Below are positions 40,362-48,911 of a stretch of DNA of 64,000 nucleotides, piece after piece. The notes below the pieces were generated by a model, which did no database searches, was not told where the DNA came from, and saw nothing but the letters and a program-made list of their open reading frames with translations. The position numbers and the translations under genes are program-made. The DNA is from DATAGF01 sp963819845. GTDB taxonomy: Bacteria > Actinomycetota > Thermoleophilia > Miltoncostaeales > Miltoncostaeaceae. The stretch is from positions 124,001 to 188,000 of the forward strand of contig CAWFXQ010000002.1 in the NCBI GenBank assembly GCA_963819845.1. The letters are read 5' to 3'. How positions within the stretch are numbered: the first letter of the stretch is position 1; every line of letters begins with the position of its first letter.

Positions 40362-41480
40362 ATGCCCGCACCGCCACCCGCCGGTCCCCTCGCCGGGATC
40401 CGCGTGGTCGACCTCACCCACCACCTCGGTGGCCCCCTCGCGACGATGACGCTCGGGCAGCTCGGCGCGGACGTCGTCAAGGTGGAGCCGCCCTCGGGCG
40501 ACGAGTGGCGCCGCGTCGACGACGTCGCGGGCGAGAGCCGTCAGTTCCACGCCGCCAACCGCGACAAGCGCGGCATCGTGCTCGACCTGCGCAGCCCCGA
40601 GGGGCGCGCGGCGCTCGGCGCCCTCATCGACGGCGCCGACGTGCTGGTGCACAGCTTCTCCCCGGGGGTCGCCGAGCGCCTCGGAGCGGGCGCCGAGGAG
40701 GCGCTGCAGCGCAACCCCCGGCTCATCCACTGCTCGCTGTCTGCCTTCGGGCCCGAGGGCCGCCGTGGCACCGACGTGGCCCTGCAGTGCGAGACCGGCC
40801 TGGTGGCCGCGAACGGCGGCCGGGTGGTGCCGGTGCCGGTGCACGACACGATCGCGCCCTTCGTGATGGTCTCGGGGATCCTCGCCGCGCTCTACGAGCG
40901 CGAGCGCAGCGGCCGCGGCCAGGCGGTCGAGACGTCGCTGCTCGAGGCCTCGGCGGCGCTGGCGGCCCACCGGCTGATCGAGGACCGCAGCGGCGAGCCG
41001 ATCTTCAACCGCTTCGTGAGCGCCTGCTACCGGCCCTACGCGACGGCCGACGGCGCGATCGCCCTCGCCTGCTACGCGCCGAGCATGCACCTGCGGCTGT
41101 TCGACGCGCTCGGGCTCGGCGACCTCGCGGATGACCCGCGCTTCTCGACCCTGCCCGCCCGGGCCCGCCACTCCGACGCCCTGGCCGAGATCCTCGGCGC
41201 CCGGCTGGGCGAGCGCACGACCGACGAGTGGCGCGCCCGGCTGAGCGAGGCGAGCCTGCCGCACGGGCGCGTGGAGGAGCGGCCGCTCTCCCTGCTGGAC
41301 CACCCGGACGCCCACGCGATCGGCCTCGTGGTCGAGATCGACGACCCCACCCTCGGCCCCGAGCGGGTGACCGGCCCGCCGATGAGGTTCTCGAGGACGC
41401 CCGCGCGCACGGCGCGGCCCGCGCCCCGGCTGGGCGAGCACACGCGCGAGGTGCTCGCGGAGATCGGGAGCGCCGTCTAG
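40362..41480 (+). CDS. CaiB/BaiF family CoA transferase (family III)
   Basis: A 372-residue family III CoA transferase. GIRVVDLTHHLGGPLATMTL, then QLGADVVKVEPPSGDEWR, then NRDKRGIVLDLRSPEGR are standard. The catalytic Asp is in RGTDVALQCETG, where the family has GxD. It transfers CoA between organic acids without free intermediates; substrate unknown. ATG 40362 follows GGAGG. Shares a CTAG stop overlap with the convergent peptidase gene. Confidence 0.9.
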   Translation: MPAPPPAGPLAGIRVVDLTHHLGGPLATMTLGQLGADVVKVEPPSGDEWRRVDDVAGESRQFHAANRDKRGIVLDLRSPEGRAALGALIDGADVLVHSFSPGVAERLGAGAEEALQRNPRLIHCSLSAFGPEGRRGTDVALQCETGLVAANGGRVVPVPVHDTIAPFVMVSGILAALYERERSGRGQAVETSLLEASAALAAHRLIEDRSGEPIFNRFVSACYRPYATADGAIALACYAPSMHLRLFDALGLGDLADDPRFSTLPARARHSDALAEILGARLGERTTDEWRARLSEASLPHGRVEERPLSLLDHPDAHAIGLVVEIDDPTLGPERVTGPPMRFSRTPARTARPAPRLGEHTREVLAEIGSAV

Positions 41481-42844
41481 GAGACGGGGACGGCCATGCC
41501 CCCGTCGGGCGCGGCCGGCGTGTCGAGCTCCGGGGTGCCCTCCACCAGCACGGCGCCCACTGCGGGCGCCGGAGAGGGCGAGTCGGCGGCCTGGCGGAAC
41601 GCCAGCGGGATGTCCGTGCCCCGCCGCCACGCCACCAGGTAGGGGTACGGGTTGACGCTGTCGCCGGCGTTGGGGTGGACCTCGAAGTGAAGGTGCGGGG
41701 GCGTGGTGATGGCCTGGCCGGTGTTGCCCACGAAGCCGATGACCTGGCCGGCGCGCACGCGGGCGCCCGAGACCGCCGCCGGCGCGTACGCCGACAGGTG
41801 GGCGTAGTAGAACTCGTTGCCGGCGTCGTCGGTCAGCCAGAGCCGGTTGCCGCCGAGGTTGTTGATCCCGACGCGCGACAGGGTCCCGTCGGCGACGGCC
41901 AGCAGGGGCGTGCCGGTGGGCGCGAAGATGTCGTTGCCGTGGTGCCAGCCGGTGACCGCCCGGGGGGCGCCGTAGTCGTCGGTGAAGCCGACGTCGCCGA
42001 ACACCGGGAACACGTACGCCTGGCCCAGGGGCAGGGCGAGCTGGGGCGCGGCGCGGCGGGGCAGGCCGAGGGGGGCGGGGTCGGACAGCGGCGCGGCGAC
42101 GGCCGGCTCGGGCTCGTCCCGCGGGCGCGAGGGCGCCGGGGTGGCGGCGGGGGGCCGGGGCCGCTCGACCTCCGGCGCGGGCTCGGGGGGGTCCGGGGCC
42201 GGCGCGCCGGCGAGCGCCGACAGGTCGAGGTGCCCGATCACGAAGGGCTGCCCGATGAGGGACGCCGCCTGCGGATCGGTCACCTCGACGCGAAGGGCGT
42301 TGGCGCGCAGCCCCCCCGCCCCGTCGGCGACGCTCTCCAGGAAGACCAGCGTCCCGATGCCCGCCACCTCGACGCGGCTGCCCGGGCCGGCGGCGACGGC
42401 CTGGCCGTCCACGGTGAGGCCGGTCACGGCGCCCTCCACGAGCGCGGCCTCGGCGCCGGCGGGGCCGGCCGTCGCGCGCCCAGACATACGGATATCGGAT
42501 ATCGAGACGCGGCCGTCCAGCAGGACGATGCCCGAGGCCGCGACGACGCCCTCGGCGATCCCCTCCGCCCCGTCCGGAGCGGCCCCCACGTCCACCCGGA
42601 CCCCGCCGATCGTCCCGCCGCCGGCCGGGCGCAGGCCGCCGACCGAGCTGGACCGCTCGGTCGGCCCGGTCGATGCGGCGCTGACGGCGCCTTGCGTGCC
42701 GCCGGGCAGCAGGGCCGCGTATCCCGCCGCCGTCGCCGATCCGGGGGTCCCAGCCGGCGCTCCCGAGGCGACGAACAGGGGCGCGGCCAGGGCGGCGGCG
42801 AGGGTCAGCACGGCGAGGGTCAGCGGGCGCGCCACGGGCCCCAT
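41477..42844 (-). CDS. Secreted M23-family (LytM) peptidase
   Basis: A 455-residue exported peptidase. Signal peptide at residues 1-26; a low-complexity region rich in Pro lies around 215-255. The C-terminal LytM domain has WHHGNDIFAPTG (His and Asp zinc ligands) and PHLHFEVHP (the HxH motif), so it should be active on peptidoglycan cross-bridges. ATG 42844 lacks a Shine-Dalgarno. Divergent from the NlpC/P60 gene through 100 bp containing a dyad. Confidence 0.9.
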   Translation of the reverse strand: MGPVARPLTLAVLTLAAALAAPLFVASGAPAGTPGSATAAGYAALLPGGTQGAVSAASTGPTERSSSVGGLRPAGGGTIGGVRVDVGAAPDGAEGIAEGVVAASGIVLLDGRVSISDIRMSGRATAGPAGAEAALVEGAVTGLTVDGQAVAAGPGSRVEVAGIGTLVFLESVADGAGGLRANALRVEVTDPQAASLIGQPFVIGHLDLSALAGAPAPDPPEPAPEVERPRPPAATPAPSRPRDEPEPAVAAPLSDPAPLGLPRRAAPQLALPLGQAYVFPVFGDVGFTDDYGAPRAVTGWHHGNDIFAPTGTPLLAVADGTLSRVGINNLGGNRLWLTDDAGNEFYYAHLSAYAPAAVSGARVRAGQVIGFVGNTGQAITTPPHLHFEVHPNAGDSVNPYPYLVAWRRGTDIPLAFRQAADSPSPAPAVGAVLVEGTPELDTPAAPDGGMAVPVS

Positions 42845-42878
42845 GATGGAGGTCGCGCCGGACGCCTTCAACGACGTG

Positions 42879-42905
42879 CGGCGTTCGTTAAATGGGCGAA
42901 TGCCG
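42879..42905. promoter_or_regulatory. Dyad between the M23 and NlpC/P60 genes
   Basis: CGGCGTTCG (42879-42887) and CGAATGCCG (42897-42905) form a 9-bp dyad with one mismatch around TTAAATGGG. Centrally placed between two divergent cell-wall hydrolase genes; a candidate shared operator. A second hairpin, CCCCCTTGCGTGAGGGGG, follows at about 42913-42930. Confidence 0.4.
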
Positions 42906-42944
42906 TGGTTTTCCCCCCTTGCGTGAGGGGGCACGGCTGCTAAC

Positions 42945-44129
42945 GTGCCGCCGTCGCATCAGGGCCGTGCCCGGGCCCGATCCCCCGTAAACGCGCAGGA
43001 GACTCGCTTTCTGAGACCCCGGCGTTACCTGTTGGTGACCGGTCTTTGCGCCCTGGCAGCCGGCGTTCTGCTCGCCTTCGGCGTCGGCATCGCCACCCCC
43101 GAGCCTGCCGCCATCGCCCAGAAGCGCGCCCAGGTGGCCGCCATCCAGGCGGAGCTGGCGGCGATCGACGCCGAGGTCGGCCGGGCCGCCGAGGCCTACA
43201 ACGGCGCCCGCTACGAGCTGGGTCAGGTCAAGGCCCGGATCGAGCAGAACAAGCGGCGCATCGCCGGCACCAAGGCCGATCTCGCCCGCTCGGAGAAGGT
43301 GCTGGCCAAGCGCCTCGTCGACATCTACGCGACGCCGGAGCCGACCCTGGCCGAGGTGATCATCACCTCCGGCTCCATCAGCGCGGCCGCCGACCAGATC
43401 GAGCTGCTGGACCAGGTCGGCCAACAGGACGCCGGCGTGGTCAAGACCCTCGAGGACACCAAGGCGGTCCTGGAGGCCCTCCAGGTCGAGCTGCTGGCCG
43501 ACGAGAAGAAGGTGGAGGTCGCCGTGGAGCGGGCCGCCGCCTACAAGCAGAAGGTCGAGGACCTGCTGGCCCAGCGGGCGGCGGTGCTCGAGGGCGTCAA
43601 GGGAGAGCTGGCCCAGATGATCCGGGCCGAGGAGATCCGCCAGCGCCAGATCGCCGCCCAGCAGGCCGCCATCGCCCAGGCCCGCCAGGCCGCCGCCGCC
43701 CAGGCGAGCGCCGGCGGCGGGGGCGCGGGCGCCCCGGCCGCGGCGGCCGGCGTCCCGGCCTCGTCGACCCCGCTTCCCAGCGGCGACGGCAACGCCGCCG
43801 CCGTCGCGGCGGCGATGGCCCAGCTCGGCACCCCCTACGTCTGGGGCGGGTCGGGCCCGGGCGGCTTCGACTGCAGCGGCCTCGCCTCCTACGCCTACTC
43901 CCAGATCGGCAAGAGCGTGCCGCACTACACCGGGGCGATCTGGAGCCAGTTCCCCAAGGTGGGTGGCGGCCAGGAGCAGCCCGGCGACATGGTGTTCTTC
44001 AACGGCGGCGGCCACATGGGCATCTACATCGGCGGCGGCCAGTACGTCCACGCGCCCCACACCGGTGACGTCGTGAGGGTGGCCAACCTCGGCGACCGCG
44101 GCGACTACATGGGGGCCGTCCGGGCCTGA
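42945..44129 (+). CDS. NlpC/P60 peptidoglycan hydrolase with coiled-coil N-terminus (RipA-like)
   Basis: About 394 residues from GTG 42945. A membrane/signal helix (RYLLVTGLCALAAGVLLAF) is followed by a long coiled coil (AIAQKRAQVAAIQAELAAID onward, about 55-245), an Ala/Gly/Pro linker, and an NlpC/P60 domain. The catalytic Cys is in FDCSGLASYAY; the His in GGGHMGIYIGG and a third polar residue follow. Probably a cell-separating endopeptidase held inactive by the coiled coil. Start uncertain: AGGAG (42997-43001) points to CTG 43011, giving MRPRRYLLVTGL, a more natural N-terminus; GTG 42945 has no Shine-Dalgarno. Confidence 0.9.
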   Translation: MPPSHQGRARARSPVNAQETRFLRPRRYLLVTGLCALAAGVLLAFGVGIATPEPAAIAQKRAQVAAIQAELAAIDAEVGRAAEAYNGARYELGQVKARIEQNKRRIAGTKADLARSEKVLAKRLVDIYATPEPTLAEVIITSGSISAAADQIELLDQVGQQDAGVVKTLEDTKAVLEALQVELLADEKKVEVAVERAAAYKQKVEDLLAQRAAVLEGVKGELAQMIRAEEIRQRQIAAQQAAIAQARQAAAAQASAGGGGAGAPAAAAGVPASSTPLPSGDGNAAAVAAAMAQLGTPYVWGGSGPGGFDCSGLASYAYSQIGKSVPHYTGAIWSQFPKVGGGQEQPGDMVFFNGGGHMGIYIGGGQYVHAPHTGDVVRVANLGDRGDYMGAVRA

Positions 44130-44143
44130 GGGCCTGAGCGGCC

Positions 44144-44803
44144 GTGCCCGGCCCCGCCCGCCCGTTCCTCCTCGCGGCCCTCCTGGTCCTGGCCGCGTCG
44201 CCGTCCGCCGCGCCGGCGGCTCCCCTCCCCGAGTTCCGGGCCGTGGTGCGCCCGGTCGCGCCCGCCGAGCGCCAGGCGATGACGCCCGACGTCTGGCGGC
44301 CGGGGTGCCCCGTCGGGCTCTCCGCGCTGCGGCACGTGAGCGTGTCGTTCGTGGGGTTCGACGGCCGGGCCCGCCGCGGGGCCCTGGTGGTGCACAACGA
44401 CGCGGCCGCCGACGTGGTGAAGGCCTTCCGGGCGCTCTACCGGGCGCGCGTCCCGATCCGGCGCATGCGGCCGATCCAGGCGTACGGCGGAGACGACTTC
44501 GCGAGCATCGAGGCCGACAACACGTCGGCCTTCAACTGCCGCGCGGCCACCGGCTCGTCGCGCTGGTCGGAGCACGCGTACGGGCGGGCGATCGACCTCA
44601 ACCCCATCGAGAACCCCTACGTGTCGGGCGGCCGCACCTCACACCGGGCGAGCGTGCCGTACCTCGACCGGTCGCGGGCCCGCGCCGGGATGGCCGTCGA
44701 GGGCGGCGCCCTTGTGAGGGCCTTCGACGCGGTCGGCTGGGGCTGGGGCGGCCGCTGGAGCTCGATCAAGGACTACCAGCACTTCAGCGCCTCGGGCGGC
44801 TGA
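44144..44803 (+). CDS. Secreted M15-family D-Ala-D-Ala carboxypeptidase-like protein
   Basis: A 219-residue exported protein with signal peptide (1-26). SRWSEHAYGRAIDLNPIENP (about residues 145-164) is the SxHxxGxAxD zinc motif of VanY-type M15 peptidases, and KDYQHFSASG supplies the last His. It trims D-Ala or cross-links of peptidoglycan. GTG 44144 is 14 bases after the NlpC/P60 stop, so the two belong to one unit. Confidence 0.87.
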   Translation: MPGPARPFLLAALLVLAASPSAAPAAPLPEFRAVVRPVAPAERQAMTPDVWRPGCPVGLSALRHVSVSFVGFDGRARRGALVVHNDAAADVVKAFRALYRARVPIRRMRPIQAYGGDDFASIEADNTSAFNCRAATGSSRWSEHAYGRAIDLNPIENPYVSGGRTSHRASVPYLDRSRARAGMAVEGGALVRAFDAVGWGWGGRWSSIKDYQHFSASGG

Positions 44804-46300
44804 GTGCCGGCGGCGGCGCTCCGCCTCGCGCGCCCGGCCGCGCGGCTCGCCGCGGGCTTCGAGCGAATCCGCGCCGAGACGGGGGTGCCGGGCCCGCATC
44901 CGCCCGAGGCGCTGGCCGAGGCCGCCGCCGCCGGGGCCCGCGGCCCGGCCCCCGGGGGGCGGGCCGACCGGCGCGACCTCGAGCTGATCACGATCGACCC
45001 GCCCGGCTCGCGCGACCTGGACCAGGCCGTGCTGGTCTCCCGGGCGGGGGGAGACCTGCGGGTGCGGTACGCGATCGCCGACGTCGCCGCCTTCGTCGCC
45101 CCCGGCGGGCCGCTCGACGCGTCGGCCCGTGAGCGGGGAGTCACCGTCTACATGCCCGACCGCCGCTCGCCGCTGCACCCGGACGCGCTCGGCGAGGGTG
45201 CGGCCAGCCTGCTCCCCGGCGTCGACCGTCCGGCGCTGCTCTGGACGATCGACGTGGACGGCGACGGCCTGGAGCGGTCGGTCGCGCTCGAGCGGGCGAT
45301 GGTGCGGAGCCGCCGGGCGCTCTCGTACGCGCAGGCCCAGGCCGCGATCGACGCCGGCGACGGCGAGGGCCTCGCGGCCCTGCGCGACCTGGGCCGCCTC
45401 CGGCTCGCCCGCGAGGCCGAGCGGGGCGGCGTGAGCCTGACGATGCCCGTGCAGGAGGTCGTGGCCGCCGGGGACGGCTACGCCCTGCGCTACGAGGCCC
45501 CGCTCCCGGTCGAGGACTGGAACGCCCAGGTGTCCCTCCTGACCGGCATGTGCGCCGCGCGGATCATGGCCGACGGCGGCGTCGGGCTGTTCCGCACGCT
45601 GGCGCCGCCCGAGCCGCGGGCGATCGAGGCCCTGCGCCACAGCGCCCGGGCCCTGGGCGTCAACTGGACGGAGGGCGCCTCCTACGCCGACGCGGTGCGC
45701 GGCCTCGACCCGGCCCGCCCGGGGCACGCGGCGTTCGCCCTCCGGGCGGCGCGCGCCACCGGCGGCGCGGCGTACGCCGCCTGGCGCGCCGGTGACGGCC
45801 CGGCCCCGGGCCACGCCGCCATCGCCGCCGCCTACGCCCACGTCACCGCTCCCCTGCGCAGGCTCGCCGACAGGGTCGCGAACGAGATCGTCCTGGCCCT
45901 GACCGCCGAGGCCGAGCCGCCCGCGTGGGCGCTGGAGGCGCTGCCCGCCATGCCCGACGCCATGCGCGAGGGCGACGCCCGCGCCCGATCGGCCGAGAGA
46001 GCCGCCCTCGACTACGTGGAGGCGGTCGTGCTCGCGCCCCGCGTCGGGGAGACCTTCCGCGCCGTCGTGGTGGACGTCCGCGACGACCGTCCCGTGGTGC
46101 AGATCGCCGACCCGGCCGTCGTCGCCCGGCTCGACCGCCCGGGCCCCCGGCCCGGCGACGAGGTCGAGGTGCGGCTGGTCGCGGCCGACCCGGAGGCGCG
46201 GCGGGTCGTGCTCACCCTGGCCGAGGAGGCTACCGGCCCTCGCCGGGCGTCCAGAGCACGTCGCCGCCCGCGTCCCGGTTGGCGGCGCGGGCGAGGATGA
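44804..46300 (+). CDS. RNB-domain 3'-5' exoribonuclease (RNase II/R type), minimal form
   Basis: A 498-residue RNB protein. ITIDPPGSRDLDQAVLV holds the catalytic Asp cluster; YAIADVAAFVAPGG, VYMPDRRSPLHPDALGEGA and YAHVTAPLRRLADR follow. N-terminal cold-shock domains are missing, and the C-terminal S1-like part is short, so it is smaller than RNase R (about 800). GTG 44804 is directly after the M15 TGA. The last 71 bases run antisense into the adenosyltransferase gene; its final RRASRARRRPRPGWRRGR tail is probably unstructured. Confidence 0.87.
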   Translation: MPAAALRLARPAARLAAGFERIRAETGVPGPHPPEALAEAAAAGARGPAPGGRADRRDLELITIDPPGSRDLDQAVLVSRAGGDLRVRYAIADVAAFVAPGGPLDASARERGVTVYMPDRRSPLHPDALGEGAASLLPGVDRPALLWTIDVDGDGLERSVALERAMVRSRRALSYAQAQAAIDAGDGEGLAALRDLGRLRLAREAERGGVSLTMPVQEVVAAGDGYALRYEAPLPVEDWNAQVSLLTGMCAARIMADGGVGLFRTLAPPEPRAIEALRHSARALGVNWTEGASYADAVRGLDPARPGHAAFALRAARATGGAAYAAWRAGDGPAPGHAAIAAAYAHVTAPLRRLADRVANEIVLALTAEAEPPAWALEALPAMPDAMREGDARARSAERAALDYVEAVVLAPRVGETFRAVVVDVRDDRPVVQIADPAVVARLDRPGPRPGDEVEVRLVAADPEARRVVLTLAEEATGPRRASRARRRPRPGWRRGRG

Positions 46301-46799
46301 AGAGCAGGTCGGAGAGGCGGTTGAGGTAGGCCAGCGCCGCGGGCGTGACCGGCTCGGCGTCGGCCAGCGCGATGGCCGAGCGCTCGGCGCGGCGGCAGAC
46401 GGCGCGGGCCAGGTGCAGGGCCGCCGCGGCGCGCGTGCCGGCGGGCAGCACGAAGCTGGTGAGGGGCTCCAGGGCGTCGTTGACCTCGTCGCACCAGCCC
46501 TCCAGCCTCTCGACCTGGGCGGCCGCCACCCGCAGGCGGGCGCCCTGCTCCCCGCCGTCGCCGGTGGGCACGCACAGGTCGGCGCCGAGATCGAAGAGGT
46601 CGTTCTGGACGAGGCCCAGCCAGCCGTCGACCGGCTCCCCCAGGCCCTCGGCGCGCGCCACCCCCAGCGCCGAGTTGAGCTCGTCGACGTCGCCGTAGGC
46701 GACCACGCGCGGGCTCGTCTTGCGCGCCCGGCTCATGTCGCCGAGGTGCGTGTCGCCGGCGTCTCCCAGGCGGGTGTAGATGCGGGTGAGCCGGACCAC
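46230..46799 (-). CDS. ATP:cob(I)alamin adenosyltransferase (PduO type)
   Basis: A 189-residue PduO-type enzyme. IYTRLGDAGDTHLGDMSRAR binds ATP; VVAYGDVDELNSALGVAR, FVLPAGTRAAAALHLARAVC and LNRLSDLLFILARAANRD are all standard. It makes coenzyme B12 from cob(I)alamin. The start is ATG or GTG at 46799 with no close Shine-Dalgarno. Overlaps the RNB gene end to end by 71 bases on the opposite strand. Confidence 0.94.
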   Translation of the reverse strand: MVRLTRIYTRLGDAGDTHLGDMSRARKTSPRVVAYGDVDELNSALGVARAEGLGEPVDGWLGLVQNDLFDLGADLCVPTGDGGEQGARLRVAAAQVERLEGWCDEVNDALEPLTSFVLPAGTRAAAALHLARAVCRRAERSAIALADAEPVTPAALAYLNRLSDLLFILARAANRDAGGDVLWTPGEGR

Positions 46800-46860
46800 G
46801 GGGTCCAGCCTAGCGCCGGCGCCGGCCCTCGGTGCTCCGCTCTACCGCGCCATCAGGCGT

Positions 46861-47355
46861 CTAGGGCGCCATCAGGTTGATGGTGAAGAAGACCATCCCG
46901 TCGCACCGCGTGGCCGCGCCGACGCCGGTGAAGCGCCACGAGGTCGAGAGGAGGTTCTGGCGATGGCCCGGGCTCGCGAGCATCGCCTGGAAGGCGGCCG
47001 ACGCGGAGGGGGCCATGGCGATGTTCTGGCCGGCGGGGCGGCCCCTGGCCCACGGGAGGTTGCCGCTGGCCGAGTGGGCGAAGGCGGCGCCGCGCGCCAT
47101 GGCCATGCTCTTCTTGCGCCCCGCGCGCAGCAGCACCCGGTCCCTCTTGACCTTCGCCACCCCCTCGGCCGCGCGCGTCTGGTTGATCATCGCCGTGAGG
47201 GCCGACTCGTTCACCGGCGACAGCGCGGCCGGACACGGGGCCCCCGTCGCGGTCCCCGAGGCGGCGACCACCGCGATGGCGGCGGCGGCGGAGACGATTC
47301 CGGCGCGGAGGGCGACCGAACGCAAACGCGTGTCCTCCCGGGGGTCTGAGGGCAC
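46861..47355 (-). CDS. Secreted CAP/SCP-domain protein
   Basis: A 164-residue exported CAP protein. After the signal peptide (about 1-38), LTAMINQTRAAEGVAKVKRD opens the domain; AFAHSASGNLPW, AGQNIAM and MLASPGHRQNLLS are the CAP motifs, with the His pair present. One Cys pair (CPAAL and TRCDG) probably forms a disulfide. Function of bacterial CAP proteins is unknown. Has its own promoter with a palindrome. Confidence 0.88.
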   Translation of the reverse strand: MPSDPREDTRLRSVALRAGIVSAAAAIAVVAASGTATGAPCPAALSPVNESALTAMINQTRAAEGVAKVKRDRVLLRAGRKKSMAMARGAAFAHSASGNLPWARGRPAGQNIAMAPSASAAFQAMLASPGHRQNLLSTSWRFTGVGAATRCDGMVFFTINLMAP

Positions 47356-47382
47356 CGGTTCGTCCTCCCCGGCTGGAACGGA

Positions 47383-47412
47383 ACCCTAATGGGCTGACAC
47401 GCGCTGTCACAA
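47383..47412 (-). promoter_or_regulatory. Promoter and palindrome upstream of the CAP gene
   Basis: On the minus strand TTGTGA (47412-47407) and TAGGGT (47388-47383) are spaced by 18 bases. Within the spacer and -35 edge TGACA-CGCGC-TGTCA (47395-47409) is a perfect 5-5-5 palindrome, a likely operator. Confidence 0.45.
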
Positions 47413-47480
47413 GACATGCTTGCGGTTTTCTCACAAGAGGCATCGCTCGTTCGTCCGCGCCCGGCGGGCGACGGGCTCCC

Positions 47481-48911
47481 TCAGGGGTGGGATGCGCTCC
47501 ATCGCCGGGCGAAGCGCAGCGCCTCGTCGCGCGTGCGCACCGCGCCCACCACCTGCTCCTCGCGGAGCTGGTCCATCAGCTGCGCGAGCCAGGGGCCCGG
47601 GGCGCGACCGAGGTCGGCCGCCGCCTCGTCGCCGGCCAGGAGCGGCGCGACCGGCCCGCGGTCGGCGAGCGCGAAGTGCACGTCCATCACCTCCCGGGCC
47701 AGCGCGAGGTGGCGCTCGACGGCGGAGGCCGACGTGCGCGGCCCGCGGGTCGCGAGCCGGTCGGCGACCGACAGCACGATGATCTCGGCCTCCCACGGCG
47801 CCGTCGCCCGCAGGTAGCGGTCGATCTGGCGCAGCGACAGCGGCGTGCGGTGGACCATGAACCCCAGGGGCAGGTGCATGAGCACGCAACGGCCGACGAA
47901 CTCGCGCAGGCGCGTCGAGGTCCTCAGGCGGCGCAAGACGGCATCGGCCATCTCGGCCCCGAGGCGGTCGTGGCCCATGAAGGTGACGCGGCCCTCCGGC
48001 GTGACCGCCCGCGTCGCCGGCTTGGCCATGTCGTGCAGGAGCGCGGGCAGGCCCAGCGCCTGGCCCCGCGTGAGCTCGTCGGCGAGCGGCGCGGCGAGGA
48101 CCTCGGCCACGCGGCCGGCGCGCGAGCGGAAGGCCGGCTCGGGGTCGGCGACCAGGTCGGCCGTGTGGCGGACGACCTCGAGCGTGTGGCCCAGGACGTC
48201 CCGGTGGTGGTAGGGGCTCTGGTCCAGGCCCCGGCACTCGCCGAGCTCGGGGACCAGGGCCGCGAGCGCCCCGAGCTCGTCGAGGAGCGCGAAGGCCCGG
48301 TCCGGGTGGCGCAGCCGCAGGATCCGGCCGAGCTCGTCGGCCAGGCGCTCGCCGGGCGCGTCCCAGAGCCGCGGCGCGGCCTCGCGGGCCTGGCGCGCCG
48401 AGCCGGACTCGACCGCGAACCGCAGCTCCTCGGCGAGGCGCCCCATCCGCAGGAGCCGGACCGGGTCGTCAGAGAGGGCGGTCGGGGCGACGGTGCGCAG
48501 CAGGCCGGCGCGCAGGTCGGCGTGCCCCCCGTGCGGGTCGATCAGCGCGGCCTCGCCGGCGGCCGGGACGGCGAGCGCGTTGACGGTCAGGTCGCGGCGC
48601 GCGAGGTCGGCGTCGAGGCTCCCGCCCTGGAGCGGGGTGAGGTCGATCGCGCCGGGGATCCCTCCTCCCTGCACCCTCCAGGCCCCGAACGCCCGCGAGA
48701 GGCGGAAGCGCGTCGCCCCCGACGCGCGCGCGAGGGTCGCCGCGGCGGCCGCGGCGTCGCCCTCGACGGCCACGTCGAGGTCGGCGAACGGACGCCCGAG
48801 GAGGGCGTCGCGCACTCCGCCCCCCACGGCCCACGCGCCCCGCGGGGCGATCGGGGCCAGCGGCGCCACCAGGGCCGCGAGCGCCCCCGGGTCGGGCGGA
48901 GGCGCGCTCAC
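47481..48911 (-). CDS. CCA tRNA nucleotidyltransferase / poly(A) polymerase-like with HD domain
   Basis: A 476-residue protein. The polymerase head shows WAVGGGVRDALLGRPFADLD with the DxD pair; DLARRDLTVNALAVP and DDPVRLLRMGRLAEELRF follow. An HD domain comes after (YHHRDVLGHTLEVVRH, LPALLHDMAKPATR). It should add or repair the tRNA CCA end; whether it is the full CCA enzyme or an A-adding form cannot be told. GTG 48911 overlaps the alr TGA. Last gene of the rplM operon. Confidence 0.87.
   Translation of the reverse strand: MSAPPPDPGALAALVAPLAPIAPRGAWAVGGGVRDALLGRPFADLDVAVEGDAAAAAATLARASGATRFRLSRAFGAWRVQGGGIPGAIDLTPLQGGSLDADLARRDLTVNALAVPAAGEAALIDPHGGHADLRAGLLRTVAPTALSDDPVRLLRMGRLAEELRFAVESGSARQAREAAPRLWDAPGERLADELGRILRLRHPDRAFALLDELGALAALVPELGECRGLDQSPYHHRDVLGHTLEVVRHTADLVADPEPAFRSRAGRVAEVLAAPLADELTRGQALGLPALLHDMAKPATRAVTPEGRVTFMGHDRLGAEMADAVLRRLRTSTRLREFVGRCVLMHLPLGFMVHRTPLSLRQIDRYLRATAPWEAEIIVLSVADRLATRGPRTSASAVERHLALAREVMDVHFALADRGPVAPLLAGDEAAADLGRAPGPWLAQLMDQLREEQVVGAVRTRDEALRFARRWSASHP

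Noticed and set aside
42906..43005. Possible c-di-AMP (ydaO) riboswitch ahead of the NlpC/P60 gene, as is common in actinobacteria
   Set aside because: Hairpins are present, but the conserved core segments and length of ydaO are not; only a short GCTAAC resemblance was found.
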